Origin: Paracoccus sp. Z118
GTDB lineage: Bacteria; Pseudomonadota; Alphaproteobacteria; Rhodobacterales; Rhodobacteraceae
Reading direction: 5' to 3'
DNA length: 64,000 nucleotides
NCBI RefSeq assembly: GCF_019061185.1
Contig: NZ_JAHQZU010000006.1
Span: 1-64,000, forward strand
The translations under genes and the position numbers were made by a program. Every line of letters begins with the position of its first letter. Positions within the stretch are counted from its first letter, which is position 1. The notes beneath the pieces are model-generated. The model was not told the origin of the DNA. It saw only the letters and a list, made by a program, of their open reading frames with translations, and did not search any database. Positions 1 to 8,300 of the stretch are shown here, one piece after another.

Positions 1-93
1 CGCTACGACAGATGCCCCATCGTCTTCCTGTCCGCCGTCGCTCTCGCCGCTACCGTCCTCTTCTGGCTCTGAAATCAATGAGTCTGGAGCCTA
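1..93 (+). mobile_element. 3' end of an IS5-family (IS427-like) insertion sequence
   Basis: Frame 1 from base 1 reads the last 23 residues of an IS5-family DDE transposase: it begins RYDRCP, continues FLSAVALAA and ends FWL before TGA at 70-72. The RYDRCP...FLSA...FWL ending is typical of IS427-group transposases. After the stop comes GAGTCTGGAGCC (80-91), which looks like the terminal inverted repeat, and then CTAG at 91-94, the kind of short target these elements favour. The rest of the element lies off the left edge. It abuts and apparently truncates the IS110 transposase on the opposite strand. Confidence 0.75.
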
Positions 94-828
94 GTCGCGC
101 GCGGTGCGGAATTGTGTCACGTCCGGTGTCGTTGCAGTAATCGCGCTGGCGGTGATCGCGCCGACGCCCGGGATCGACGCCAGCCGCCGTGCGGTCGGGT
201 CTGTCTTTTGGGCCTGCTCGATCCGCCGCGTGATCTCGTCCACGCGCGCCCGCGTTTCGTTGAACTGCCCAGCGAGCACGTTGATCGCTTCCATCGCGTG
301 GTCCGGCACCGAATGCGCGGCCGTTTCCAGAAGGCGATCAATGTGCTGCACCCCGACAGGGCCTACGACCCCAAATTCCGCCAGATGCGCGCGGATGGCG
401 TTCACAATCTGCGTCATTTGTCGGACCAGCAGATCGCGCGTCCGGTGCTGCAACAGGACGGCCTGATGTGCCTCGGTCTTGACAGGGACAAAGCGCATCG
501 ACGGTCGTGTGACCGCCTCGCAGATGGCGGCGGCATCGGCAGCATCTGTCTTCTGGCGCCGGACATAGGGCTTCACATAGGAGGGCGGCATCAGCCGCAC
601 ATCGTGGCCCAGTTCGATCAGTTCCCGAGCCCAGGCGTGGGCACCAGCACAGGCCTCGATGCCGACGAGGCAAGAAGGCAGTTCAGCGAAGAACCGGACG
701 ACCTCAGCCCGACGCAACTGTCGCTTAAGTACCACTTGGCCTTCGACATCGACGCCGTGGAGCTGGAACACGTTCTTGGAAATATCGAGGCCGATCGTCC
801 TCACCGTTTGCGTCTTCTGGCTCTTCAT
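91..828 (-). pseudogene. IS110-family transposase, C-terminally truncated
   Basis: The protein is a 245-residue IS110-type transposase starting MKSQKTQTVRTIGLDISK. The N-terminal DEDD (RuvC-like) domain is recognisable from GLDISK, GIEACAGAHAWARELIELGH and KTDAADA. The C-terminal Transposase_20 (helix-hairpin-helix-like) domain starts at RRLASIPGVGAITASAI but stops at FRTARD, where family members continue for another 80-100 residues including the serine-bearing end. The stop codon lies at the junction with the IS5-family end at 1-93, so that insertion probably removed the rest. A purine-rich GGGAGGTTAGGAG site precedes the ATG. The element's upstream end seems to sit near 905, where it interrupts a small phage gene. 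It should be inactive in cis. Confidence 0.85.
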
Positions 829-907
829 CTCCTAACCTCCCGATGAAAATTGCGATGACTGCGAGTTTGCCATCAAGCGCTGACGGAAGCAGGGGCCATC
901 CATGTCA

Positions 908-1081
908 TCAGTTTATCTCGTCGGGGTGGGTCTCGAAATGGTCCGCGCTGAGGGCGGCGAGCCGCTCCAGCATCGCGTCGATCTCGAACTTGGCGGCGAG
1001 GAAGGCGTCGAGGGCTTTGTTCGACCGCTCCCTCGAACCGGTGGCGGGAGCGGTCTCAATGTCAGTCGCGCGGCGGGTCAT
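908..1081 (-). pseudogene. small conserved phage-associated protein, cut short by the IS110 insertion
   Basis: A 57-codon frame (ATG 1081-1079, TGA 910-908) reads from MTRRATDIETAP to ETHPDEIN. Its middle, NKALDAFLAAKFEIDAMLER, resembles the start of small proteins that I recall near terminase genes of Rhodobacterales prophages. Those continue DEINWGHV and then a helical tail. Here the frame ends exactly after DEIN with TGATGA, and IS110-type flank follows. IS110 insertion therefore likely removed the C-terminal half. A GGAG lies 10 nt before the ATG. It diverges from the terminase operon across a perfect palindrome. Family assignment is from memory of homologues, not from a search. Confidence 0.55.
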
Positions 1082-1140
1082 CGGGGTGGCTCCGTGGTAA
1101 GTTGCATCGTCCTTCTGGAGACACGTTCCCTCTGTCCGCT

Positions 1141-1163
1141 GCGCTTATCAACTCGATAAGCGC
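1141..1163. promoter_or_regulatory. perfect 9-bp inverted repeat, candidate phage operator
   Basis: GCGCTTATC-AACTC-GATAAGCGC is a perfect palindrome with a 5-bp centre, lying between the small minus-strand gene (start 1081) and the terminase operon (start 1193). A GATAA motif recurs at 1175-1179. There is no T-run, so an operator is more likely than a terminator. Confidence 0.5.
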
Positions 1164-1192
1164 ATGAACTTGAGTGATAATCGGAGCCGTCG

Positions 1193-1789
1193 ATGCAGGG
1201 CATGAGCGAGCGCCAGTACGCCGCGCATGTCGGGCTGTCGCGGGGCGCGATCCAGAAGGCGAAGACGGCCGAACGGCTGGTCCTCTATCCGGACGGCAGC
1301 ATCAACGCGGCGGCCAGCGACGCGCGACGGGCGGAGACGACGGACCCGTCCAAGACCCGCAAGCCGCCCGCGCCGAAGCTGAAGCCGGTCCCCGAAGCGG
1401 CCGTGGCCGCCGTCGGCGACACGCTGCGCGAACAGGGGCTGGCTGTCCCGCCCGTTGGCGGCGGCACGACCTTCCTCCAGGCGAAGACCGCGAACGAGGT
1501 GCTGAAGGCGCAGGAGCGGCGCATCCGGCTCCAGAAGCTGAAGGGGGAGTTGATCGAGAGGGCCCGCGCGCTGGCGCTGGTGTTCCGGCTAGCGCGGGAG
1601 GAACGGGACGCGTGGGTGACCTGGCCCGCGCGCACGGCGGCGCTGATGGCGGCCGAGCTCTCGGCCTCGTGCAGCGACGCGACGGGCCAGCAGATCACCG
1701 TGGAGCCAGCCGCGATGCAGAAGGTCCTGGAGAAACATGTACGCGCCCACCTCGACGAACTCGCCGAGGTCCGGCCCGACTTCCGGTGA
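1193..1789 (+). CDS. phage terminase small subunit-like protein
   Basis: A 198-aa protein beginning MQGMSERQYAAHVGLSRGAI, a helix-turn-helix-like N-terminus that fits DNA recognition in small terminase (Nu1-like) subunits. Comparable proteins in Rhodobacterales prophages are often labelled 'elements of external origin'. A basic, proline-rich linker (about residues 55-80) is followed by a helical C-terminal half likely used for oligomerisation and contact with the large subunit. Its last 53 bases overlap the large terminase frame, so the two are translationally linked. ATG at 1202 (MSERQYAA) is an equally plausible start. Confidence 0.7.
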   Translation: MQGMSERQYAAHVGLSRGAIQKAKTAERLVLYPDGSINAAASDARRAETTDPSKTRKPPAPKLKPVPEAAVAAVGDTLREQGLAVPPVGGGTTFLQAKTANEVLKAQERRIRLQKLKGELIERARALALVFRLAREERDAWVTWPARTAALMAAELSASCSDATGQQITVEPAAMQKVLEKHVRAHLDELAEVRPDFR

Positions 1790-3740
1790 AGATGCCGCGC
1801 TGCCTGACTTCGACGGCGCGGGCGAGATCCTGCGCGCCTGGGGCAGCGGGCTGCGGCCCGACCCGGACCTGACCGTCTCGGAATGGGCGGACCGGCACCG
1901 AATGCTCTCGGGCCGCGCCTCGGCCGAACCCGGGCGGTATCGCACGGTGCGCACGCCCTATATGCGCGAGATCATGGATCGGCTGTCGCCCGGCGATCCC
2001 ACGCAGCGGATCGTGTTCATGAAGGCCGCGCAGGTCGGGGCGACCGAGGCGGGCAACAATTGGATCGGGTTCGCCATCCACCAGGCGCCGGGTCCGATGC
2101 TGGCGGTCCAGCCCACCGTGGAGCTGGCCAAGCGCAACTCGCGCCAGCGGATCGATCCGCTGATCGACGAGAGCCCGGAGTTGCGGGAGCGGGTGAAGCC
2201 GGCCCGGTCTCGCGACGCGGGCAACACGATGCTGTCCAAGGAGTTCGCGGGCGGCATCCTGATCATGACGGGGGCGAACTCGGCGGTCGGGCTGCGGTCC
2301 ACCCCGGCGCGCTACATCTTCCTTGACGAGGTCGACGCCTATCCGGCCTCGGCCGACGAGGAAGGCGACCCGGTGACGCTGGCCGAAGCGCGGTCGCTGA
2401 CCTTCGCCCATCGGCGCAAGGTGCTGCTGGTCTCGACGCCGACGATCCGAGGGCTGTCGCGCATCGAGCGCGAGTTCGAGGCGAGCGACCAGCGCCGGTT
2501 CTTCGTGCCGTGCCCGCATTGCGGCGCGATGCAGTGGCTGAAGTTCGACCGGCTGCGCTGGCAGAAGGGCCGCCCGGAGACGGCGGAATATCACTGTGAG
2601 GGCTGCGAGCATCCCATCGCGGAACACCACAAGACGGCGATGCTGGAGGGGGGCGAATGGCGGGCGACGGCCACCGCCGCCGATCCGACGACGGTGGGCT
2701 ATCACCTCTCGGCGCTCTATTCGCCGATCGGTTGGCTGAGCTGGGAGCGGATCGTGCGGGCTTGGGACGCGGCACAGGGGTCGATTGATGCGATCAAGGC
2801 GTTCCGCAACACTATCCTCGGCGAGACATGGGTTGAGACCGGGGAAGCGCCAGACTGGCAGCGGCTCTACGACCGCCGCGAGCGCTGGACATCCGGCACC
2901 GTACCAGCCGGAGGGCTGTTCCTGACCGCCGGGGCCGACGTGCAGAAGGACAGGATCGAGGTCGATGTCTGGGCCTGGGGTCGTGGGCTCGAAAGCTGGC
3001 TCGTCGATCACGTCGTGATCGAGGGTGGGCCGGATCGGCATGACGCCTGGTCGGAGCTGACCGCGCTGCTGGATCGAAGCTGGCCGCACGAACGCGGCGC
3101 GCATCTTCGCATCGCGCGACTTGCCATCGACACGGGCTACGAGGCCCCGGCGGTCTATTCCTGGTCGCGGGCGCAGGGGTTTGGGCAGGTATCGCCGGTC
3201 AAAGGCGTCGAGGGGTCCAACCGCTCGAGCCCGGTGTCGGGGCCGACTTTCGTCGACGCGACCCAGGGCGGAAAACGCCTGCGGCGTGGTGCGCGGCTCT
3301 GGACCGTGGCGGTGTCGACCTTCAAGGCCGAGACCTACCGCTTCCTGCGGCTGGCGCGGCCGACCGACGAGGAGATGGCCGACGGGGCGGCATTCCCGCC
3401 CGGCTCAGTGCATCTGCCGCACTGGGTCGAGAACGAATGGCTGAAGCAGTTCGTGGCCGAACAGCTGGTGACGGTGCGCACGAAGCGCGGCTTCGCCCGG
3501 CTGGAATGGCAGAAGCTGCGCGAGCGCAACGAGGCGCTGGACTGCCGGGTCTACGCCCGCGCCGCTGCCTGGATCGCGGGCGCGGACCGCTGGTCTGAGG
3601 CGAAATGGCGCGACCTCGAGGATCAGCTCGGGGCGGCCCCCACCGACACCAATCCCGCCGGGCAGATCAACCGGCCGGGACAGGCCCCGCAGGGCAAGCG
3701 CCGCTCCGACTGGCTCGGGCGGCGCGAAGGATGGTTCTGA
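1737..3740 (+). CDS. phage terminase large subunit, GpA family
   Basis: A 667-aa packaging motor of the lambda GpA family. The ATPase has a degenerate Walker A at KAAQVGATEAGNN and a Walker B at YIFLDEVDAYP, followed by the coupling motif STPTIRG. A CPHC...CEGC zinc knuckle near residues 260-300 is typical of GpA proteins. The C-terminal nuclease half contains acidic motifs such as AGADVQKDRIEVDVWAWG and AIDTGYEAPAVY. It would cut concatemers and drive DNA through the portal. It overlaps the small subunit upstream and shares its stop codon with the start of the joiner gene. Length and motifs look intact. Confidence 0.92.
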   Translation: MYAPTSTNSPRSGPTSGEDAALPDFDGAGEILRAWGSGLRPDPDLTVSEWADRHRMLSGRASAEPGRYRTVRTPYMREIMDRLSPGDPTQRIVFMKAAQVGATEAGNNWIGFAIHQAPGPMLAVQPTVELAKRNSRQRIDPLIDESPELRERVKPARSRDAGNTMLSKEFAGGILIMTGANSAVGLRSTPARYIFLDEVDAYPASADEEGDPVTLAEARSLTFAHRRKVLLVSTPTIRGLSRIEREFEASDQRRFFVPCPHCGAMQWLKFDRLRWQKGRPETAEYHCEGCEHPIAEHHKTAMLEGGEWRATATAADPTTVGYHLSALYSPIGWLSWERIVRAWDAAQGSIDAIKAFRNTILGETWVETGEAPDWQRLYDRRERWTSGTVPAGGLFLTAGADVQKDRIEVDVWAWGRGLESWLVDHVVIEGGPDRHDAWSELTALLDRSWPHERGAHLRIARLAIDTGYEAPAVYSWSRAQGFGQVSPVKGVEGSNRSSPVSGPTFVDATQGGKRLRRGARLWTVAVSTFKAETYRFLRLARPTDEEMADGAAFPPGSVHLPHWVENEWLKQFVAEQLVTVRTKRGFARLEWQKLRERNEALDCRVYARAAAWIAGADRWSEAKWRDLEDQLGAAPTDTNPAGQINRPGQAPQGKRRSDWLGRREGWF

Positions 3741-3949
3741 TGACGGACTGGACGGAAACCGAGCTCTCGGCGCTGCGCCGGGCCTATTCCAGCGGCACGA
3801 CGCGGGTCAGCTATGACGGCAAGTCCGTCGATTACGGCTCGGCCGAGGACCTGCTCGTCCGCATCCGCACCATCGAGCGCGCCATCGCAGGCACCACACG
3901 GCCGCTGCCGGTGGCGGGGCTCGCGGGCTTCAGCCGCGGGGATCGCTGA
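3740..3949 (+). CDS. gpW-like head-tail joining protein
   Basis: A 69-aa protein, MTDWTETELSALRRAYSSGT, whose ATG overlaps the terminase TGA (TGATG). The pattern of an N-terminal helix, a short beta-hairpin (TRVSYDGKSVDYGS) and a second helix (AEDLLVRIRTIERAI) matches lambda gpW-type proteins. These plug the portal after packaging and prepare tail attachment. It sits between terminase and portal, as gpW does in lambda. Its stop overlaps the portal ATG. Confidence 0.8.
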   Translation: MTDWTETELSALRRAYSSGTTRVSYDGKSVDYGSAEDLLVRIRTIERAIAGTTRPLPVAGLAGFSRGDR

Positions 3950-5517
3950 TGTCGGCGACCTGGTTCGACCACGCCATCGCCACGGTGGCGCCGCGCATGG
4001 CCGCACGCCGCGTCATGGCGCGTCAGGCGTTCGAGACCCTGACGCGGGGCTATGACGGCGCGGCGCGCGGGCGGCGGACCGAGGGCTGGCGGGCGCCGGG
4101 ATCCTCCGCCGACACCGAGATCGGAGTCGCCGGGGCGCTGCTACGCGACCGGATGCGCGATCTGGTGCGCAACAACCCGCATGCGGCCAAGGCCGTCGCG
4201 GTGCTGGTCAACAACATCATCGGCGCGGGCATCATGCCGCGCGCCGCCAGCGGCGACGACAAACTGGATCGGAAGGTCGACGCTCTCTTCGAACGCTGGA
4301 CGGCAGAGTGCGACGCCGATGGCCAGCTCGATTTCTACGGGCTGCAGACGCTGATCTGCCGCGAGATGGTGGAGGCGGGCGAGGTGCTGGTGCGCCGCCG
4401 CCTGCGGCGCGCGAGCGACGGTCTGGTCGTGCCGCTGCAATTGCAGGTGCTGGAGGCCGACTTCCTCGACGCGACGAAGTCCGGCGCCCTTGGAGCAGGC
4501 AGCCTCGTGCAGGGGATCGAGTTCGATCCGGTCGGCAAGCGCCGGGCCTACTGGCTGCACGCGGAGCACCCGGGCGACGCCTATGGGGCCTTGCAGAACG
4601 GGTTGCAGAGCCGCCCGGTCCCCGCGACCGAGATCGCCCATGTCTACGAGAAGCAGCGAACGCAGGCGCGCGGCGTGCCTTGGGGGGCGCCTGTGATCCG
4701 GTCCTTGCGGGATCTCGACGACTACGAGGTGGCGGAACTGGTCCGCAAGAAGACCGAGGCCTGCGTCACCGCCATCGTCTTCGGCGACGACGAGGCGCAG
4801 CAGGGCATCGCGCCCTCCGTGGTCGATGCTGACGGCAACCGGGTCGAGCAGTTCGAGCCGGGCCTGATCGCCTATGCGCGCGGCGGCAAGGATATCCGCT
4901 TCAACCAGCCGTCGGCCACCGGCGGCTACGGCGAATACAAGCGGGCCAGCCTGCACACGATCTCGGCCGGGTTCCGGGTGCCCTACGAGCTGCTGACCGG
5001 GGACCTCAGCCAGGTGAACTATTCCTCGATCCGGGCGGGGCTTGTCGAGTTCCGGCGCCAGATCGACGCCGTGCAGTGGCAGCTCTTCATCCCGATGTTC
5101 TGCGCGCCGGTCTGGCGCTGGTTCACCGAAGCCGCGTGGGCGGCGGGCCAGATCCCGTCGCCGAGCGTGCCGGTCGAATGGTCGCCGCCGAAGTTCGAGG
5201 CGGTCGATCCGCAGAAGGACGCGATGGCTAACCTGCTGTCGATCCGCTCCGGCACCATGACGCTGGCCGAGGTGATCGCGAAACAGGGCCGCAACCCCGA
5301 CGCCGTGCTGGCCGAGATCGCCGCGACGAACGCCAAGCTCGACGCGCTGGGGCTGGTCCTCGACAGCGATCCGCGGCGGGTCACCAAGACCGGCAGCGCA
5401 CAAACCAAAGACGGGGCCAGCGATCTGGCGACCGATCCGACCGCCGACGAACCGGACACCGACGACCCGGCCGCCAACGCGGACAATGACCCGGCGCAGG
5501 CCGACCAACAGGACTGA
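3949..5517 (+). CDS. phage portal protein, lambda gpB family
   Basis: A 522-aa lambda-type portal. It would form the dodecameric ring at the capsid vertex through which DNA enters. Family features are the N-terminal stretch LRDRMRDLVRNNPHAAKAV, the central VLEADFLDATK and IEFDPVGKRRAYWLH strands, and the PYELLTGDLSQVNYSSIRAG motif, a hallmark of lambda portals. The C-terminus is acidic and low in complexity (ASDLATDPTADEPDTDDPAA), perhaps a disordered capsid-facing tail. Its ATG overlaps the preceding stop, and the next gene starts 5 bases after its own stop. Confidence 0.93.
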   Translation: MSATWFDHAIATVAPRMAARRVMARQAFETLTRGYDGAARGRRTEGWRAPGSSADTEIGVAGALLRDRMRDLVRNNPHAAKAVAVLVNNIIGAGIMPRAASGDDKLDRKVDALFERWTAECDADGQLDFYGLQTLICREMVEAGEVLVRRRLRRASDGLVVPLQLQVLEADFLDATKSGALGAGSLVQGIEFDPVGKRRAYWLHAEHPGDAYGALQNGLQSRPVPATEIAHVYEKQRTQARGVPWGAPVIRSLRDLDDYEVAELVRKKTEACVTAIVFGDDEAQQGIAPSVVDADGNRVEQFEPGLIAYARGGKDIRFNQPSATGGYGEYKRASLHTISAGFRVPYELLTGDLSQVNYSSIRAGLVEFRRQIDAVQWQLFIPMFCAPVWRWFTEAAWAAGQIPSPSVPVEWSPPKFEAVDPQKDAMANLLSIRSGTMTLAEVIAKQGRNPDAVLAEIAATNAKLDALGLVLDSDPRRVTKTGSAQTKDGASDLATDPTADEPDTDDPAANADNDPAQADQQD

Positions 5518-5521
5518 CCCC

Positions 5522-7576
5522 ATGGACACGATGATCGAACTGCCGGCCATGCGCCGGTCGGCGGAGCTTGCGCCGAACACCGCCGATGCCGACAGCCGCA
5601 CCGTCGAGGTGGTCTGGTCGGCCGGGGCCCGCGTCCGCCGCGCCACCTTCTTCGGCGAGCCATATGACGAGGAGCTCAGCCTCGACCCGGCCCATGTCCG
5701 GCTCGACCGGCTGAATGCGGGCGCGCCGTTCCTGAAGGTGCACGAGCTCGACACGCTCGATGCGGTGATCGGTTCGGTCGTGCCGGGCTCGGCGCGGATC
5801 GAGAACGGCCGGGGCATCGCGCTGGTCCGGATCAGCGAACGTGCCGATGTCGAGCCGATCTGGCGCGACATTCAGGCAGGCCACATCCGCGCGGTCTCGA
5901 TCGGCTATCAGGTCCACCGCTTCGAAGTCTCGAAACCCGAGGCCGCCCGCGAACTTTGGCGCGCGGTGGACTGGACGCCCTTCGAGGTCTCCGCCGTCGC
6001 GGTCGGCGCCGACCCCGCCGCGGGCTTCCGCGCCCAGCACCCCCTTCATGACTGCGTCCTTCACCGCCGGGACGCCCCTTCCAGCCCAAAAGGACCCATC
6101 CCGATGACGGACAAGACCGAAACCCCGGCGAGCGACGCCGCAACCCCCGCCACCCAGCCGACCGAGCCGGTCGAAACCGAGGACACCCCCATGACCGAGC
6201 CGAAAGCGGCTGCGCCCGACCCGAAGGTCGCGGCCAGCGAGACGCGCAGCCAGCCGAAGACGCAGGCAACTCCCGCGCCCGACACCGAAGCGGTCGCCAC
6301 CCGCGCCCGCGAGGCCGAGCGCGACCGCGTCTCCACCATCTACGATCTGGCCGGGCGGCTGAACCTCGAGCGCGGCTTCGCCGAGGATCTGGTCAAGCGC
6401 GGCGTCAGCGTCGACGAGTCCCGCCGCCTGATCCTCGACCAGGTCGCGGCCAAGTCGGACGAGACCCGGACCTTCCCGCATGTCTCCGTCCCCCTCGGCG
6501 GCCGGGACGAGCGCATCACCCGCCGCGACGCGGTGGCGAATGCGCTGCTGCACCGCTACAGCCCGACGCTGTTCCAGCTGGAGGACGCCGCGCGCCAGTA
6601 CCGCGGCATGACGCTGCTGGAACTGGCCCGCGAAAGCCTCGGCAATGCCGGGGTGAACACGCGGGGCCTGTCGCGCGATGAGGTCGCGACGCGGGCGCTG
6701 CGCTCGACCTCGGACTTCCCCGAGATCCTGTCGGCGGTTACCAACAAGACCCTCCGGCAAGCCTACGAGGCCTATCCCCGCACCTTCATGCTGTTCTGCC
6801 GCCAGGTGCTCGCCACCGACTTCAAGGCGATGCACCGGGTGCAGCTCGGAGAAGCGCCGCAGCTGCTGGAAGTCGGCGAGAGCGGCGAGTTCAAGCGCGG
6901 CACGCTCGGCGAGAGCAAGGAGAGCTACAAGGTCAAGACCTATGGCCGGGTGGTCGCGATCACCCGCCAGACGCTGATCAACGACGATCTCGACGCCTTC
7001 ACTCGCATCCCGGCGATGTACGGCAACTCCATCGCCCAGCTGGAGTCGGACGTGGTCTGGGGGATCATCACCGCCAACCCGGCGATGGCCGACGGCAACG
7101 CGCTCTTCCACACCACCCACAAGAACCTGGCAGGCACCGGCGCGGCGCTCGACGTCGGCAGTGTCGGCGCGGCCCGCGCCGCGATGGCGAAGCAGACGGG
7201 GCTCGACAAGAAGACGGTGCTGAACGTCCGGCCCGCCTTCCTGATCGTGCCGGCCTCGCTGGAACTGAAGGCCGAGCAGCTGGTCGCGCAGAACCTGGTG
7301 CCCGCCGCGACGTCCAGTGTGGTGCCGCAGTCGATCCGGACGCTGGCGCCGATCAGCGAGCCCCGGCTCGACGCCGCCAGCGAGACGGCCTGGTATCTGG
7401 CGGCCAGCCCGAACCAGATCGACACCATCGAGTACGCCTATCTCGAGGGTCAGCAGGGCGCCTACATCGAGACGCGCAACGGCTTCGACGTCGACGGCGT
7501 CGAGATCAAGTGCCGTCTCGACTTCGGCGCCAAGGCGATCGACTGGCGCGGCCTCTACAAGAACCCGGGCGCGTAA
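5522..7576 (+). CDS. prohead protease - major capsid protein fusion
   Basis: A 684-aa polyprotein read from ATG 5522 (MDTMIELPAMRR); an in-frame start at 5486 overlaps the portal. Residues 1-170 resemble an HK97-type prohead protease, with candidate catalytic His in LKVHELDT and Ser in IRAVSIGYQV. Residues 195-275 are an Ala/Pro/Thr/Glu-rich linker that could act as scaffold. The rest is a Mu gpT-like major capsid domain (for example FPEILSAVTNKTLRQAYEAY and GYGRV-like VKTYGRVVAITRQTLINDD). Such fusions are common in Rhodobacteraceae prophages. An internal ATG at 6104 with its own ribosome binding site may also produce linker plus capsid alone. Confidence 0.9.
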   Translation: MDTMIELPAMRRSAELAPNTADADSRTVEVVWSAGARVRRATFFGEPYDEELSLDPAHVRLDRLNAGAPFLKVHELDTLDAVIGSVVPGSARIENGRGIALVRISERADVEPIWRDIQAGHIRAVSIGYQVHRFEVSKPEAARELWRAVDWTPFEVSAVAVGADPAAGFRAQHPLHDCVLHRRDAPSSPKGPIPMTDKTETPASDAATPATQPTEPVETEDTPMTEPKAAAPDPKVAASETRSQPKTQATPAPDTEAVATRAREAERDRVSTIYDLAGRLNLERGFAEDLVKRGVSVDESRRLILDQVAAKSDETRTFPHVSVPLGGRDERITRRDAVANALLHRYSPTLFQLEDAARQYRGMTLLELARESLGNAGVNTRGLSRDEVATRALRSTSDFPEILSAVTNKTLRQAYEAYPRTFMLFCRQVLATDFKAMHRVQLGEAPQLLEVGESGEFKRGTLGESKESYKVKTYGRVVAITRQTLINDDLDAFTRIPAMYGNSIAQLESDVVWGIITANPAMADGNALFHTTHKNLAGTGAALDVGSVGAARAAMAKQTGLDKKTVLNVRPAFLIVPASLELKAEQLVAQNLVPAATSSVVPQSIRTLAPISEPRLDAASETAWYLAASPNQIDTIEYAYLEGQQGAYIETRNGFDVDGVEIKCRLDFGAKAIDWRGLYKNPGA
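6088..6106 (+). promoter_or_regulatory. internal ribosome binding site and start codon within the protease-capsid gene
   Basis: AAAAGGA (6088-6094) lies 9 bases before an in-frame ATG at 6104 (MTDKTETPAS), exactly at the protease/linker boundary. Re-initiation here would yield a scaffold-capsid product of about 490 aa in addition to the fusion. Confidence 0.4.
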
Positions 7577-7605
7577 CCCGCACCCAATGCCGAACCCTGA
7601 CATGC

Positions 7606-7627
7606 GGGCGGTCCTGACGGGCCGCCC
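7606..7627 (+). terminator. strong intercistronic hairpin after the capsid gene
   Basis: GGGCGGTCC-TGAC-GGGCCGCCC gives a 9-bp stem (one T.G pair) with a 4-nt loop, followed by TTCGTCTTT. It lies 30 bases past the capsid stop and before the decoration gene. It could be a leaky terminator or a stabilising 3' structure that sets the capsid to tail expression ratio. Confidence 0.45.
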
Positions 7628-7653
7628 TTCGTCTTTCCACAAGGATCCTCCCC

Positions 7654-7989
7654 ATGAAAAACTACGTCCAGCCCGGCAACACCATCACCCTGACCGCGCC
7701 CTATGCCGTCGCCTCCGGCGATGGCCTGCTCGCCGGCTCCATCTTCGGCATCGCGGCCGGGGACGCCGCCCTCGGCGAGCCCGTCGAGACCGCGCTCACT
7801 GGCGTGTTCGACATCACCAAGGTCGGCTCGCAGGCCTGGACCGTCGGCTCCAAGATCTATTGGGACGACACCAACAAGCGCTGCACCACGGTCGCGACCG
7901 ACAACACGCTCATCGGCGTGGCCGTCGAGGCGGTGGCCAGCGGCGCGGGCGACACCATCGGCCGCGTACGCCTGAACGCCACGTTCTGA
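7654..7989 (+). CDS. DUF2190-like capsid decoration protein
   Basis: A 111-aa protein, MKNYVQPGNTITLTAPYAVA, made mainly of predicted beta strands. The start (KNYVQPGNTI), the glycine-rich segment ASGDGLLAGSIFGIAAGDAA and the VGSKIYWDDTNKRCTT strand are typical of DUF2190. Members of that family behave as trimeric cement proteins on HK97-fold capsids. An AAGGATCCTCCCC stretch precedes the ATG. It directly follows the capsid gene and overlaps the next gene by one base at TGATG. Confidence 0.8.
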   Translation: MKNYVQPGNTITLTAPYAVASGDGLLAGSIFGIAAGDAALGEPVETALTGVFDITKVGSQAWTVGSKIYWDDTNKRCTTVATDNTLIGVAVEAVASGAGDTIGRVRLNATF

Positions 7990-8300
7990 TGAGCGCCTTC
8001 GCCGCCGCCGTCGGCGCGCTCTTCGCCGATCCGAACATCGGCCGGGACGCGGTCTACATCGCCGACGGCGGCGCGCCCGTGCTGGTGCGCGTCGTCGCCC
8101 GGCGCGCGGATGTCGTCTCCGACTTCGGCGATACACGGCTCTGGTCCGAGACCACCCGGATCGATCTGCGCGTGGCCGAGGTTGCGAACCCGCGCCCCGG
8201 CGACCGTATCGAGATCGACGGCGACGCCTTTCTCATTCAGGGCGAGCCCGTCCGCGACCGCGAGCGGCTGGTCTGGACCGTCGATCTGAGGCATGCGTGA
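7989..8300 (+). CDS. head-tail joining protein (lambda FII-like position)
   Basis: A 103-aa, beta-rich protein, MSAFAAAVGALFADPNIGRD, ending in the strand series RPGDRIEIDGDAFLIQGEPV. Its pattern (N-terminal helix with FADP, then strands ending in LVWTVDLR) and its place after the decoration protein fit gpFII or ATP-binding-like head-tail joiners. These close the head and bind the tail. The ATG overlaps the previous stop, and its own stop overlaps the GTG of the next gene. Assigned from pattern and position only. Confidence 0.65.
   Translation: MSAFAAAVGALFADPNIGRDAVYIADGGAPVLVRVVARRADVVSDFGDTRLWSETTRIDLRVAEVANPRPGDRIEIDGDAFLIQGEPVRDRERLVWTVDLRHA

Noticed and set aside
902-1159. Plus-strand frame over the small phage gene
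   Set aside because: The opposite strand encodes a recognisable small protein (NKALDAFLAAKFEIDAMLER), so the plus frame is its shadow.
4141-7642. Long minus-strand open frames opposite the portal and capsid genes
   Set aside because: They are GC-codon shadows, Arg/Gly-rich with no family motifs, fully antisense to well-supported phage genes.
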